Below are positions 31,350-44,802 of a DNA stretch of 64,000 nt, piece after piece. Position 1 is the first letter of the stretch; every line of letters starts with the position of its first letter. The stretch lies in the NCBI RefSeq assembly GCF_022539505.1, contig NC_061514.1, positions 342,286,644-342,350,643 on the forward strand, read 5' to 3'. Made by a program: the position numbers and the translations under genes. The notes beneath the pieces were generated by a model. The model did no database searches, had not been told where the DNA came from, and saw nothing but the letters and a program-made list of their open reading frames with translations. Source of the DNA: Lolium rigidum (taxonomy: Eukaryota > Streptophyta > Magnoliopsida > Poales > Poaceae).

Positions 31350-32303
31350 ATGGCACCGTCCGAGCCTGCCGCGCCCCACCCCGACACCCACCTATGGGCG
31401 TAGGCCACCGCCATCGAGAGCATCCGCTTCCTCGTCCCGGCCGTCCCTGACTTCAAGTCCAACGTCTTCCGCAAGTTGTGCACGTTCTTCACCATCGCCG
31501 TCACCACCTATGCCCTCCAGGATCACCTCACAACCGCGACACCCCCGACTGATGCCACGTGGCTTCGGCTGGAATGCCACGATTCTCCATTGACTCTACG
31601 GCCCCATGGCCATGGATATCGTCGACCTTGTAATGCGCACAACGTCCTCGATCGACGCTGCGCAACCACCGCGTACAGTTTGGACGGCTGTCCACGGCCT
31701 CTTCAGTGACAACAAGAAGACCCGCGAAATTTGCCTCACCGATAAATTCCGCAATGTCAAGCTAGAGGACCGGTCCATCTCTGACTATCTCACGCTCCAG
31801 AAGTCGGCGGCCGATGCACTAGCCGAGGTCGGCGCTCAAATCTCCGAATTTCTCGTCACCAACGTCTTCAAGGGCCTCCACGAGCGTTTTGACAGTGTCA
31901 CTGGCATCGCCCTCTCCTCACGATGTTCCCCACCTTCCTAAATTTCCATAACATCTCCTTTAGGAAATGAAGGTGGCGCGTCGCTCCCCCAACACCTCCT
32001 CCTCGGCCTTCGTCGCCAAGGCCCCCGCCCCCTCTTCCCGCTGGTGGCAGAACTGCTCCCGGTGCAGGCGGTGGGCAGCCATGGTGCTCTCTAGTGACCC
32101 CCAACCCACACCATGGAGGCTACGACATGAACAATGGGAGGAACAAGGGCTACAAACCCTCCGGTGGCATCAGCGGTGCTCCCCCATGTCTACCCCCTAC
32201 AACCCGTTGATCGGCGCCATCTCGATCTGACCCATAAATAAGTGTGTCATCGGGCAGAGCATCCTCGTGCCTCGCCCGGGTCCCCACTCCCACGCCTACA
32301 TGG
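31350..32303 (+). pseudogene. Copia gag (UBN2-type), frameshifted and truncated
   Basis: Starting at the ATG at 31350, the sequence resembles the gag of plant copia elements. It includes a segment FKSNVFRKLCTFF, a later frame with VWTAVHGLFSDNKKTREICLTDKFRNVK and ISDYLTLQKSAADALAEVG, and FLVTNVFKGLHERFDSV. An early TAG near 31400 and several shifts break it. It is cut off by the Angela-type LTR at 32308. Confidence 0.7.
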
Positions 32304-32307
32304 TGTC

Positions 32308-34148
32308 TGATGAGTGCAGAGCTCACCTTTGGGGAACCCCAAGAGGAAGGTATGATGAGCATAGTAGCACATTTTCCCTCAGTAATAAACCAAGGTTTAA
32401 TCGACCAGTAGGAGAAAGAAATCACTTTTGAAGGTGTTGCTGATGGGGTTCGTAGCATAGAAAACAAAAAATTTCCTACCGCAAGACGAATAAAACCAAC
32501 AGATCTAATCTATGGAACACCCAACATCTAATCTACAAGATCGAAGCAACGAGATGGAGATGAGACTAACCCTCGAAGATTCCAAAGTCTACGAGATTAA
32601 TCTCGTTGTTGATGTAGACGATCGTCCCCGGTGCTGCAATCCGGCAGCACTTCCGTACTCGTCGCGCGTACGGTGTCGATGAAGCTCCTTCCTCTCCCGT
32701 TCCAGCGGGCAGCGGAGGTGTGGTAGATCTCCTCCAAAGTCCAGCAGCACGACGGCGTGGTGGTGGAGGTGGAGGAAGAAAACTGCAGGGCTTCGCCTAA
32801 GCCGGAGCAGCGTATGGTGGAGGGAGAGGTGGCCAGAGGAGGAGGCAATGGATGGGGGTGTGGCCGGCCACCCCCTCCCCTCTTTATATAGGGGGCCAGC
32901 CGGCCAAGGTGGCCCCCTTCCCATCTAGGGTTGGGGGCGGCGGCCAAGAGGGGGAGAGGGCTTTCCCCTCCCCAAGTTGACCCCCCATGGAAACCCTAGG
33001 GGGTTGGCCGGCCTGGGCCTTGGGGCCATGTGCCCCTGGCCCATTAGGCCAGGGAGCATCCCCTCGGCCCATGCTAGGCCTCCTAGGTCGTGGGCCCCAT
33101 GGTGGACCCCTCCAGAACCTTCTAGAACCTTCTAGTCAACCACCGGAAAAATCCCGAACTTTTCCGAAACCCAGAAATCAACTTCCCTTATATGAATCTT
33201 ATTCTCCGGACTATTCCGGACCTCCTCGTGACATCCTGGATCACATCTGAGACTCCGAACAAACTTCTTCTCCATACCATATTCAAATTTACGTATGCGA
33301 CATCGAACCTTAAGCGCGTCACCCTACGGTTCGCGAACTATGCAGACATGGTCGAGACTCCTCTCTGAGCAATAACCAATAGCGGGATCTGGAGATCCAT
33401 ATTGGCTCCCACATATTCAACGATGACTTAGTGATCGATTGAACCATTTACATACGATGCCAATTCCCTTTGTCACACGATATTCTACTTGTCCAAGGTT
33501 TGATCATCGGTATCTCCATACCTTGTTCAACCTCGTTACCGACAAGTACTCTTTACTCGTACCGCGGTATGTCATCTCTCATGATCTAATCATGTGCTTG
33601 CAAGCTAATCAGACGACATTCCACCGAGAGGGCCCAGAGTATATCTATCCGTCATCAGGATGGACAAATCCCACTATTGATCCATATGCCTCAACTCACA
33701 CTTCCCAAATACTTAATCCCATCTTTATAACCACCCATTTACGCAATGGCGTTTGATGTAATCAAAGTACCCTTCCGGTGTAAGTGATTTACATGATCTC
33801 ATGGTCGAAGGACTAAGACAACTATGTATTGAAAGCTTATAGCATTTTGAACTTAATGACTTGATCTTATGCTACGTAATATGGGTGTGTGTCCATTATA
33901 TCATTCAACTAATGACATAACCTTGTTATTAATAACATCCAATGTTCATGATCACGAAACCATGATCATCCATTAATCAACAAGCTAGTTATACAAGAGG
34001 CTTACTAGGGACTCCTTGTTGTTTACATAACACACATGTATCAATGTTTCGGTTAATACAATTATAGCATGGTATGTAAACATTTATCATAAACACAAAG
34101 ATATTATAATAACCACTTTATTATTGCCTCTTGGGCATATCTCCAACA
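32308..34148 (-). mobile_element. Angela-like copia 3' LTR
   Basis: On the minus strand the LTR starts TGTTGGAGATATGCCC at 34148 and ends near TGCACTCATCA at 32308. A polypurine tract (GTGCAAGTGGGAGAC) directly precedes it. A TATATAAAG box lies near 32884. The part from 32938 to 34148 is repeated at 50239-51454. Family assignment rests on the LTR start and the pol sequence. Confidence 0.85.
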
Positions 34149-34181
34149 GTCTCCCACTTGCACTAGAGTCAATAATCTAGA

Positions 34182-37100
34182 TTACATTGTAAGGTACCTA
34201 ACACCCATAGCATTCCGGTGTTGGTCATGCTTTGCCCTAGGGAGAGCTTTAGTCAACGGATCCGCAACATTCGGATCCGTGTGTACTTTGCAAATCTCTA
34301 CTTCACCATCTTCGATGTATTCGCGAATCGAATGAAAACGCAGCTTGATATGCTTCAGCTTCTTGTGTGACCTTGGTTCCTTTGCATTGGCGATGGCACC
34401 CGTGTTATCTCAATAAATGACTAACGGGTCCAATGCGCTAGGAACCACACCAAGCTCAACAATGAACCTCTTCATTCATACCGCTTCCGATGAAGCCTCT
34501 GAAGCCGCTATATATTCAGATTATGTTGAAGATTTCGCCACCGTGCACTGCTTGGAACTGCTCCAGCTTACTGCCGCACCATTCAATATAACCACGTATC
34601 CAGACTGAGACTTAGAGTCATCAGGATCGGTGTTCCAACTTGCATCGGTGTAACTGGTTACAACGAGCTCTTGGTCACCGTCATAACAAAGAAACATATC
34701 CTTAGTCCTTTTCAAGTACTTCAGGATATTTTTGACCGCTGTCCAGTGTTCCATTCCTGGATCACTTTGATATCTGCTGGTCAAACTAACAGCATGTGCG
34801 ATATCCGGTCTAGTACACAACATGGCATACATGAGAGAGCCTACTGCCGAAGCATAGGGGATCTTGCTCATCCTCTCTCTTTCATCTGCCGTAGCCGGAC
34901 CTTGAGTCTTACTCAAGACCTTACCTCGCAACATTGGCAAGAACCCTTTCTTGCTTTCATCCATTCTAAACTTCTTTAGAATCTTGTCCAGGTATGTACT
35001 CTGTGAAAGGCCTATTAGGCGTCTTGATCTATCTCTATAAATCTTGATGCCTAAAATGTATGCTGCTTCACCAAGGTCTTTCATTGAAAAACACTTATTC
35101 AAATAACCTTTAACGCTGCTTAATAGTTCTATATCATTCCCAATCAATAATATGCCATCTACATATAATATCAGGAACGCTACAGAGCTCCCACTCACTT
35201 TCTTGTAAATACAGGCCTCACCATGAGTCCGTATAAAACCGAAGTCTTTGATCACTCTATCAAAGCGTAGATTCCAACTCCGGGATGCTTGCTTCAGTCC
35301 ATAAATGGAACGCTGAAGTTTGCATACCTTGTCAACATTTTCAGGATCGACAAAACCTTTGGATTGTACCATATACAACTCTTCCTCAATATCACCATTG
35401 AGGAACGCCGTTTTGACATCCATCTGCCAAATCTCATAATCGAAAAATGCAGCTATTGCTAACAAAATCCTCACAGACTTTAGCTTCGCTACAGGTGAGA
35501 AAGTCTCATCGTAGTCAACTCCTTGAATTTGTCGAAAACCCTTTGCGACAAGCCGAGATTTATAGACAGTAATATTACCATCAGCATCTATTTTTCTCTT
35601 GAAGATCCATTTATTCTCGACAGCCTTGCGGCTATCAGGTAAGTCTACCAAAGTCCATACTTTGTTATCATACATGGATCCCATTTCGGATTTCATGGCT
35701 TCTTGCCATTTGTTGGAATCTGGGCTCATCATCGCTTCTTCATACGTTGCAGGGTCCTCATCATTGTTGTCCACAATAATGACATTTAGACAGGGATCAT
35801 ACCAATCAGGAGTGGTACGTTCCCTCGTCGATCTGCGAGGTTCAGTAGCTTCCTCGTTCGAAACTTCATGATCATCATCATTTGCTTCCTCTCCTATCGG
35901 CGTAGGCTGCGCAGAAACTTCTTCCGGCACTGCGCTACTCTGATCTATGAGAGAAGGTTCATCAACCTCGTCGAGTTCTACTTTCCTTCCATTCACTTCT
36001 TTAATGAGAAACTCCTTCTCAAGAAAGGATCCGTTCTTGGCAACAAAGATTTTGCCTTCGGATCTGTGATAGAAGGTGTACCCAATTGTTTCTTTAGGGT
36101 ATCATATGAAGACGCATTTCTCCGCTTTGGGTTCTAGCTTGTCAGGTTGTAACTTCTTTACATAAGCTTCGCAACCCCAAACATTAAGGAACGACAGCTT
36201 AGGTTTCTTCCCAAACCATAATTCATACGGTGTCGTTTCAACGGATTTAGATGGTGCCCTATTTAAAGTGAATGCGGCTGTCTCTAATGCATAACCCCAA
36301 AACGACAACGGCAAATCGGTAAGAGACATCATAGACCGAACCATATCTAAGAGAGTTCGATTACGATGTTCGGACACACCATTGCGCTGTGGTGTTCCCG
36401 GCGGTGTCAACTGTGAAAGTATTCCGCATTTCTTTAAATGCATGCCAAACTCATAACTCAGATATTCGCCTCCGCGATCAGAACGCAGAAACTTAATCTT
36501 CTTGTTACGCTGATTTTCTACTTCACTTTGGAATTCCTTGAACTTCTCAAAAGTCTCGGACTTATGTTTCATAAAGTAAATATATCCATATCTACTCAGA
36601 TCATCCGTGAAGGTTAGAACATAACGATAACCACCGCGCGATGCTACACTCATTGGTCCGCACACATCGGTATGTATGATTTCCAATAAGTCTGTAGCTC
36701 GCTCCATTGTACCAGAAAATGGAGTCTTAGTCATTTTTCCCATTAGACATGCCTCGCATCTGTCAAGTGACTCAAAGTCAAGTGACTCAAGAAGTCCATC
36801 GGAATGGAGTTTCTTCATGCGCTTCACTCCAATATGACCAAGACGACAGTGCCACATATAAGTAGAATTATCATTCAATTTAATTCGCTTAGCATCAATG
36901 TTATGAACATGTGTATCACTACTATCGAGATTTAACAAGAATAAACCATTCATCTCGGGTGCATGGCCATAAAAGACATTACTCATATAAATCGAACAAC
37001 CATTATTCTCGGACTTAAACGAATAACCGTCTTGCATTAAACAAGATCCGGATATAATGTTCATGCTCAACGCAGGTACCAAATAGCAATTATTGAGGTT

Positions 37101-37378
37101 TAAAAACTAATCCGAAGGTAGATGTAGAGGAGCGTGCCGACCGGCGATCACATCGACTTTGGATCCATTTCCAACGCGCATCGTCACCTCGTCTCTTGCC
37201 AGGCTTCGTCTATTCCGCAGTTCCTGTTTCGAGTTACAAATGTGAGCAACCGAACCAGTATCAAATACCCAGGCACTACTACGAGAACCAGTAAGATAGA
37301 CATCAATAACATGTATATCAAATATACCTTTCTTTTTGACGTGGCCGCTCTTCAGATCGGCCAAGTATTTGGAGCAAT
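34182..37378 (-). pseudogene. Angela-like copia polyprotein (gag end, protease, integrase, RT, RNase H)
   Basis: The minus-strand frame reads gag end (CSKYLADLKSGHVKKKG), protease (AWVFDTGSVAHICN), integrase (HHCC-type WHCRLGHIGVKRMKK with CEAC, then DVCGPM, DRGGEY and HRNRTLLDMVRSM), reverse transcriptase (WIFKRKIDADG, QMDVKTAFLNG, YGLKQASRSW) and RNase H (TDASWNTDPDDSKSQSG, KKLKHI). Stops interrupt it at 37107 (two compensating single-base indels), 36102 (a Gly codon turned to TGA) and three places after 34521. The RT catalytic motif reads LYVDGIL instead of YVDD. The element is therefore dead. Its 5' part falls in the gap at 37379. Confidence 0.93.
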
Positions 37379-37478
37379 NNNNNNNNNNNNNNNNNNNNNN
37401 NNNNNNNNNNNNNNNNNNNNNNNNNNNNNNNNNNNNNNNNNNNNNNNNNNNNNNNNNNNNNNNNNNNNNNNNNNNNNN
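37379..37478. other. Assembly gap, 100 N
   Basis: Exactly 100 N, which usually means a gap of unknown size. Sequence to the left is copia gag on the minus strand, and to the right is an unrelated LTR-element interior on the plus strand. Confidence 0.99.
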
Positions 37479-38754
37479 CTCGACCACGCGCTGAGGCCGG
37501 GTTGCTCCTCGTCGGCTTCGTCTTCACTACATGGTATTTCTCCGCCATTCCAAAGTAAATTGCTTGAGTGCTACCTTTAAAATTCCATCATTCACCTTTG
37601 CAATATATAGCTCATGGGACAAAATAGCCTTAAAAACTATCGTAGTATTGAATATGTACTTATGCACTTTATCTTTTATTAAGTTGCTTGTTGTGCGATA
37701 ACCATGCTTCGGGGAACGCCATCAACTATTGTCGAATATCATGTGAGTTGCTATGCATGTCCGTCTTGTCTGAAGGATCTATCACCTTAGTGGTTGGAGC
37801 ATGCAAAATTGTTAGAGAAGAACATTGGGCCGCTAACTAAAGCCATGAATCATGGTTGAAGTTTCAGTTTTGGACATATATCCTCAATCTCATATGAGAA
37901 TAATAATTGTTGCTACATGCTTATGCATTTAAGAGGAGTCCATTATCTCGTTGTCCATGTTGTCCCGGTATGGATGTCTAAGTTGAGAATAATCAAAAGC
38001 GAGAAATCCAAAATGCGAGCATTCTCCTTAGACCTTTGTACAGGCGGCATGGAGGTACCTCTTTGTGACACTTGGTTGAAACATGGCATGCAAAGATCCG
38101 GTAGTCCAAGCTAAGTAGGACGAGGTGCGGGCACTATTAGTATACTACGCATGAGGCTTGCAACTTGTAAGATATAATTTACATAACTCATATGCTTTAT
38201 TACTACCGTTGACAAAATTGTTTCATGTTTTCAAAATAAAAGCTCTAGCACAAATACAGCGAATCGATGCTTTCCTCTTTGAAGGACCTTTCTTTTACTT
38301 TTATTGTTGAGTCGGCTTTACCTATCTCCCTCCACCTTAAGAAGCAAACACTTGTGTGAACTCGTGCATTGATTCCTACATACTTGCATATTGCACTTGT
38401 TATATTACTTTATGTTGACAATATCCATGAGATATACATGTTATAAGTTGAAAGCAACCGCTGAAACTTAATCTTCCTTTGTGTTGCTTCAACACCTTTA
38501 CTTTTGATTTATTGCTTTATGAGTTAACTCTTATGCAAGACTTATTGATGCTTGTCTTGAAGTACTATTCATGAAAAGTCTTTGCTTTATGATTCAGCTT
38601 GTTTACTCATGTCATTACCATTGTTTTGATCGCTGCATTCATTACATATGTTTACAAATAGTATGATCAAGATTATGATGGCATGTCACTTCGAAATTAT
38701 CTTTGTTATCGTTTTTACCTCGCTCGGACGAGCAGTAACTAAGCTTGGGGATGC
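37479..38754 (+). mobile_element. LTR-retrotransposon 3' internal region with polypurine tract
   Basis: AT-rich non-coding internal sequence runs into the polypurine stretch ACTAAGCTTGGGGATGC (38738-38754) directly before the LTR. The first 90 bases contain, on the minus strand, a frame beginning MAEKYHVV that also occurs on the plus strand at about 40380. No pol domain was found here. Confidence 0.7.
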
Positions 38755-40354
38755 TGATACGTCTCCAACGTATCGATAATTTCTTATGTTCCATGCCACT
38801 TTATTGATGATACCTACATGTTTTATGCACATTATATGTCATATTTATGCATTTTCTCGGAACTAACCTATTAACGAGATGCCGAAGAGCCGCTTGCTCG
38901 TTTTCTGCCGTTTTTGGTTTCAGAAATCCTAGTAAGGAAATATTCTCTGAATTGGACGAAATCACCGCCTAGTGGTCCTATTTTTGCACGGAGCTTCCAG
39001 AAGACCGAAGAGATAACGAAGTGGGGCGACGAGGCGCCGCCACCATAGGGCCGCGCGGCCAGAGGGGGGCCCGCGCCGCCCTATGGTGTGGGCCCCTCGT
39101 CAGCCCCCCCGCGTTGCCCTTCCGCCTACTTAAAGCCTCCGTCGCAAAAACCCCAGTACCGAGAGCCACGATACGGAAAACCTTCCAGAGACGCCGCCGC
39201 CGCGAATCCCATCTCGGGGATTCGGGAGATCGCCTCCGGCACCTCGCCGGAGAGGGGATTCATCTCCGGAGGACTCTTCATCGCCATGATCGCCTCCGGA
39301 GTGATGAGTGAGTAGTTCACGCCCGGACTATGGGTCCATAGCAGTAGCTAGATGGTCGTCTTCTCCTTGTTGTGCTTCATTGTTGGATCTTGTGAGCTGC
39401 CTAACATGATCAAGATCATCTATCCGTAATACTATATGTTGTGTTTGCTCGGGATCCGATGGATAGAGAATACTATGTTATGGTGATTATCAATCTATTG
39501 TTTATGTGTTGTTTATGATCTTGCATGCTCTCCGTTATTAGTAGAGGCTCGCCAAGTTTGTACTCTTAACTCCAAGAGGGAGTATTTATGCTCGATAGTG
39601 GGTTCATGCCTTCATTGACACCGGGACAAGTGACGAGAAAGTTCTAAGGTTGTGATGTGCTCGTTGCCACTAGGGATAAAACATTGATTCTATGTCTAAG
39701 GATGTAGTTGTCGATTACATTACGCACCATACTTAATGCAATTGTCCGTTGCTTAGCAACTTAATACTGAATGGGGTTCGGATGATAACCTCGAAGGTGG
39801 ACTTTTTAGGCATAGATGCGAGTTGGATGGCGGTCTATGTACTTTGTCGTAATGCCCGGATTAAATCTCACTATATTTATCATATCATGTACATGCATTA
39901 TTATGCCTTTCTCTATTTGTCAATTGCCCGACTGTAATTTGTTCACCCAACATGCTTTTATCTTATGGGAGAGACACCTCTAGTGAACCGTGGACCCGGT
40001 CCTATTCTTTACATAGCATACAATCTACTGCAATTGTGTTTTATTATTTTCTTGCAAACAATCATCTTCCACTCGATACGTTTAATCCTTTGTTACAGAC
40101 AAGTCGCGTGAGATTGACAACCTCATCTGTTTCGTTGGGGCAAAGTACTTTGGTTTTGTTGTGCAGATTCCACGTTGGCGCCGAATCCCCGTTGTTGCGC
40201 CGCATCACATTTCGCCACCATCAACCTTCAACGTGCTTCTTGGCTCCTACTGGTTCGATTAAACCTTGGTTTCTTTCTGAGGGAAAACTTGCTACTGTGC
40301 GCATCATACCTTCCTCTTGGGGTTCCCAACGAACGTGTGAGTTGCACGCCATCA
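38755..40354 (+). mobile_element. LTR, plus strand, TGATACGTCTCC family
   Basis: The LTR starts TGATACGTCTCCAACGTATC and ends GTTGCACGCCATCA, about 1600 bases. Its first 20 bases form a near-palindrome (GATACGT...ACGTATC). It is preceded by a polypurine tract, so it is a 3' LTR. The superfamily was not determined. Confidence 0.8.
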
Positions 40355-42636
40355 AGCACTCAAGCAATTTACTTTGGAATGGCGGAGAAATACCATGTAG
40401 TAGGTAGGTATGGTGGACACAAATGGCATAGTGGTTGGCTCAAGAATTTTGGATGCATGAGAAGTATTCCCTCTCGATACAAGGTTTAGGCTAGCAAGGT
40501 CGTTTGAAACAAACACAAAGAAGAACCGGTGCAGCAAAAACTCACATAAAAGACATATTGTAAACATTATAAGACTCTACACCGCCTTCCTTGTTGTTCA
40601 AAACTCAATACTAGAAATGATCTAGACTTTAGAGAGACCAATTATGCAAACCAAATTTTAGCAAGCTCTATGTATTTCTTCATTAATGGGTGCAAAGTAT
40701 ATGATGCAAGAGCTTAAACATGAGCACAACAATTTCCAAGTATCACATTATCCAAGACATTTTACCAATTACTACATGTAGCATTTTCTGTTTCCAACCA
40801 TATAACAATTAACGAAGCAGTTTCAACCTTCGCCATGAACATTAAAAACTAAGAACACATGTGTTCATATGAACCAGCGGAGCGTGTCTCTCTCCCACAC
40901 AAGGATGAATTTATTCAGAGAATGAAAATAACAAAACGAAAACAAAAGCACACAGACGCTCCAAGTAAAGTACATAAGATGTGATTGAATAAAAATATAG
41001 TTTCACTAGAAGAAACCTGATAAGTTGTCGATGAAGAAGGGGATGCCTTGGGAATCCCCAAGCTTAGATGCTTGAGTCTTCTTAAAATATGCAGGGATGA
41101 ACCACCGGGGCATCCCCAAGCTTAGACCTTTCACTCTTCTCGATCACATTATATCACCCTCTTCTATTGACCCTTGAAAACTTCTGCCACACCAAACTTC
41201 AAGCAAACTCATTAGAGGGTTAGTGCATAATCAAAATTCACATGTTCGGAGGTGACACAATCATTCTTAACACTTCTGGACATTGCACAAAACTTCTGAA
41301 AGTTAATGGAACAAAGAAACTCATTCAACTTAACAAAAGCGGCAATGCGAAATAAAAGGCAGAATCTGTCAAAAACAGAACAATCCGTAAAGATGAACCT
41401 GGAAGGGGCACTTAACTTGCTCAAATGGAAAAACTAAAAACTGATGAAAGTTGCGTACATATATGAGGATCACACACGTAAATTTGCAGATTTTTTTGAT
41501 TTTTTTACAGAGACTTCTGCTCAAATTCGTGACAGACAGCAAATCTGTTTCTGCGCAGCAATCCAAATCTAGCATCAACTTTACCATAGAGACTTTACTT
41601 GGCACAAAAACATGATAAGGAGAGGTTGCTACAGTAGTAAACAACTTCCAAGACTCAATATAAAACAAAAACTGCTGTAGTAAAATAAACACATGGGTTA
41701 TCTCCCAAGAAGTTTCTTTCTTTATAGCCATTAAGATGGGCTCAGTAATTTTAATGATACTCTCGCAAGAAATAAAAGTTGAAGCAAAAGAGAGCATCAA
41801 GAAGCAAATTCAAAACTCATTTAAACCTAATCCACTTCCTATGAAAAGGAATCTTGTACACAAATAGATTCATGAAGAACAAAGTGGCAAGCATAGAAAA
41901 GCAACACAAGCGCAATTTCAAGATTTTCAACATAAAGAGGGGGAACTTAATATTATTAAGATGCATATAACCATGTTTCCCTCTCTCATAATAACTTTCA
42001 GTAGCATCATGAACAAGCTCAACAATATAACTATCACATAAAACATTCTTGTCATGAGCCATATGCATAAAATTATTACTCTCCACATAAGCATAATCAA
42101 TTTTATTAGTTGTAGTGGGAGCAAATTCAACAAAGTAGCTATCATTATTATTCTCATCAAGTGTAGGAGGCATAGTATAATAATAATAAAATTTACTCTC
42201 CATAGTAGGCGGCACCAAAAGACCACTATCATTATAATCATCATAAATAGGAGGCAAAGTATCATCAAAGAAAATTTTCTCCTCAATGCTTGGGGGACTA
42301 AAAATTTCATGCTCATCAAAACCAGCTTCCCCAGCTTAGAATTTTCCATATCATTAGCAACAATGGTGTTCAAAGCGTTCATACTAATATCATTGCTACT
42401 AGCATGCAAATAAGATTCCATAGGTTTTTTTAATTTTCGCAGCAAACAATCCATGTCTTAACTCAGGAAATAGAATAAGAAGCTCATTGTTAGTTTCCAT
42501 TATGCCTAACTAGTGTAAACAAGAAACCAAAAGATGCAATTGCAGGATCTAAAGGAAATAGCTTCGAGTACTTACAACGGCGCCGGAAAATAGCTTAGTA
42601 GCCGAGATCCGGAGTGTGAGTACCTTTTACCTTTCC
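40355..42636 (-). mobile_element. LTR-retrotransposon internal region, minus strand
   Basis: Internal sequence of the same or a closely related family lies in opposite orientation: AAGCTTGGGGAT-type purine tracts on the minus strand near 41060 and 41110, and short non-conserved frames (41369-41800, 41817-42257). It abuts the plus-strand LTR at 40354/40355 with no spacer. Confidence 0.65.
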
Positions 42637-42664
42637 TCCCCGACAACGGCGCCAGAAAATAGCT
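42637..42664 (-). promoter_or_regulatory. Primer-binding-site region of LTR element
   Basis: On the minus strand, TTTTCTGGCGCCGTTGTCGG directly follows the LTR end. A second, slightly different copy of this TTTTCCGGCGCCGTTGT segment lies at about 42576-42597, a small tandem duplication. Such TGGCGCC segments follow 5' LTRs in many Triticeae elements. Confidence 0.6.
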
Positions 42665-44361
42665 TGATGTCTACGGGTGCTTCTATTCTTGTAGAGAGTG
42701 TTGGGCCTCCAAGAGCAGAGGTTTGTAGAACAGCAGCAAGTTTTCCCTTAAGTGGATCACCCAAGATTTATCGAACTCAGGGAGGAAGAGGTCAAAGATA
42801 TCCCTCTCAAGCAACCCTGCAACCACAAAGCAAGAAGTCTCTTGTGTCCCCAACACACCTAATACACTTGTCAGATGTATAGGTGCACTAGTTCGGTGAA
42901 GAGATAGTGAAATACAAGTAGTATGGATGAATATGAGTGGTAATAGCAATATGAATAAAATATGGCAGCGAGTAAACATGCAATAGAACAGTAAATAAAC
43001 GGTGTTTGCAGTATTGGAAACAAGGCCTAGGGATCATACTTTCACTAGTGGACACTCTCAACATTGATCGCATAATAAATAATAACTTCTCTCATTTGTG
43101 CTACATATACTCTTGTTTGATAATGAACACCATTCGTTGCGTAGGATTACACGAACCCTCAATGCCGGAGTTAACAAGCTCCACAACATTCGATATTCAT
43201 GTTTAAGTAACCTTAGAGCATAATAGATCTTTGCAAAATAAACCGAGTACTAACATAGCATACACACCTGTCACCCTTACACTATGAAGGGGGAATAAAT
43301 CACATCAATACTATCATAGCGATAATCAACTCCATAACCTACAAGAGATTATGATCATAATCTACGACAAGAACTACACGATGCACACACTGTCACCATT
43401 ACACCATGCAGGAGGAATAGACTACTTTAATAACATCACATGAGTAGCACATAGACTAGTAGCGATACAAAGCACATTGCAATCATAAAGGGATATAAAT
43501 AAGCACTTCACTATGCCATTCATAACAGTGAATAAGTATTCTGTGAAATATAGCCTAAGAGACCCACACGGTGCACACACCGTCACCTTTACACACGTGG
43601 GACAAGGAGTCTCCGGAGATCACATAAGTAAAACCCACTTGACTAGCATAATGACATCTAGATTACAAGCATCATCATATGAATCTCAATCATGTAAGGC
43701 AGCTCATGAGATTATTGTATTGAAGTACATAGGAGAGAGATTAACCACATAGCTACCGGTACATCCCTTAGCCTCGATGGAGAACTACTCCCTCCTCATG
43801 GGAGACATCAGCGGTGATGAAGATGGCGGTGGTGTCGATGGAGAAGTCTTCCGGGGGCACTTCCCCGTCCCGGCGGCGTGCCGAAACAGAGACTCCTGTC
43901 CCCCAGATCTTGGCTTCGCGATGGCGGCGGCTCTGGAACTTTTCTCGTACCGTGGCTTATTCCTATCGAAGATTTAGGTCAGGGACCTTTATATAGGCGA
44001 AGAGGCGGAGTCGGAGGGTCGACGAGGCGGTGACACACTAGGGGGGCGCCCCCCCTGGGCCGCGCCGGGGTGGTGTCTGGTGGGCCTGTGGCCCCCCTCT
44101 AGCCTCTCTCGGGTGTTCTGGAAGCTTTCGGTGATTCTAAGATGCTGGGCGTTGATTTCGTCCGATTCCGAGAATATTTCCTTACTAGGATTTCTGAAAC
44201 CAAAAACAGCAGTAAAACGAGAACCGGCACTTCGGCATCTCGTCAATAGGTTAGTTCCGGAAAACGCATAAATATGACATAAAGTATGCATAAAACATGT
44301 AGATATCATCAATATAGTAGCATGGAACATAAGAAATTATAGATACGTTGGAGACGTATCA
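42665..44361 (-). mobile_element. LTR, minus strand, TGATACGTCTCC family
   Basis: On the minus strand the LTR starts TGATACGTCTCCAACGTATC at 44361 and ends CCCGTAGACATCA at 42665, about 1.7 kb. A TATATAAAGG box lies near 43990. It is a 5' LTR because a primer-binding region follows it. The first 300 bases are shared with the LTR at 38755, while the 3' part differs and matches 49076-50238. Confidence 0.8.
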
Positions 44362-44667
44362 GTGCACGTGGCTTCGCCAGCTTCTGTCCGAGCTCTCTTG
44401 TCCCGTTGACAAGGCTACGGTGGTCTTCTGCGACAACGTGTCGGCTGTCTACCTCTCCGCCAACCCCGTTCATCATCGGCGCACCAAGCACATCGAGTTG
44501 GACATCCACTTTGTTCGTGAGCAAGTTGCCCTCGGTCGCGTTCGAGTTCTTCACGTACCGACGTCTCAACAGTTTGCCGATATCATGACGAAGGGATTGC
44601 CCTCCACGACTTTTTCTGAGTTTCGCTCCAATCTATGTGTCGGTGCCGACCCTTCGACTGCGGGGGG
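44362..44667 (+). pseudogene. Copia RNase H C-terminal fragment
   Basis: The frame encodes TWLRQLLSELSCPVDKATVV, CDNVSAVYLSANPVHH, RTKHIELDIHFVREQVALGR, LHVPTSQQFADIMTKGLP and TFSEFRSNL, the classic end of copia RNase H, with no stop until the polypurine tract. Its upstream part has been displaced by the LTR element ending at 44361. Confidence 0.88.
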
Positions 44668-44802
44668 TGTTGAGTAACATATTGTACTAGGCATAGGTCC
44701 TCGTGTTTTATCAAGGTTGTACCTGTAATTATACATGTGTTCGTATATATACATGATCAGCCGGTCCAATCGGTGTTGTGCAATCTTCAATACTCTTCTA
44801 CA
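44668..44802 (+). mobile_element. Short copia 3' LTR (135 bp)
   Basis: It starts TGTTGAGTAACA after a polypurine tract (GCGGGGGG) and ends TCTTCTACA. It contains a CGTATATATAC promoter-like run. Length and position after the RNase H stop fit a small-LTR copia. It is a different family from the LTR at 30778. Confidence 0.75.

Noticed and set aside
32589..32947. Open frames inside the Angela-type LTR
   Set aside because: They lie in LTR promoter/leader sequence and have no known counterpart.
37107..37580. Frames running through the N run
   Set aside because: They include unknown bases and join sequences on either side of a gap of uncertain size.
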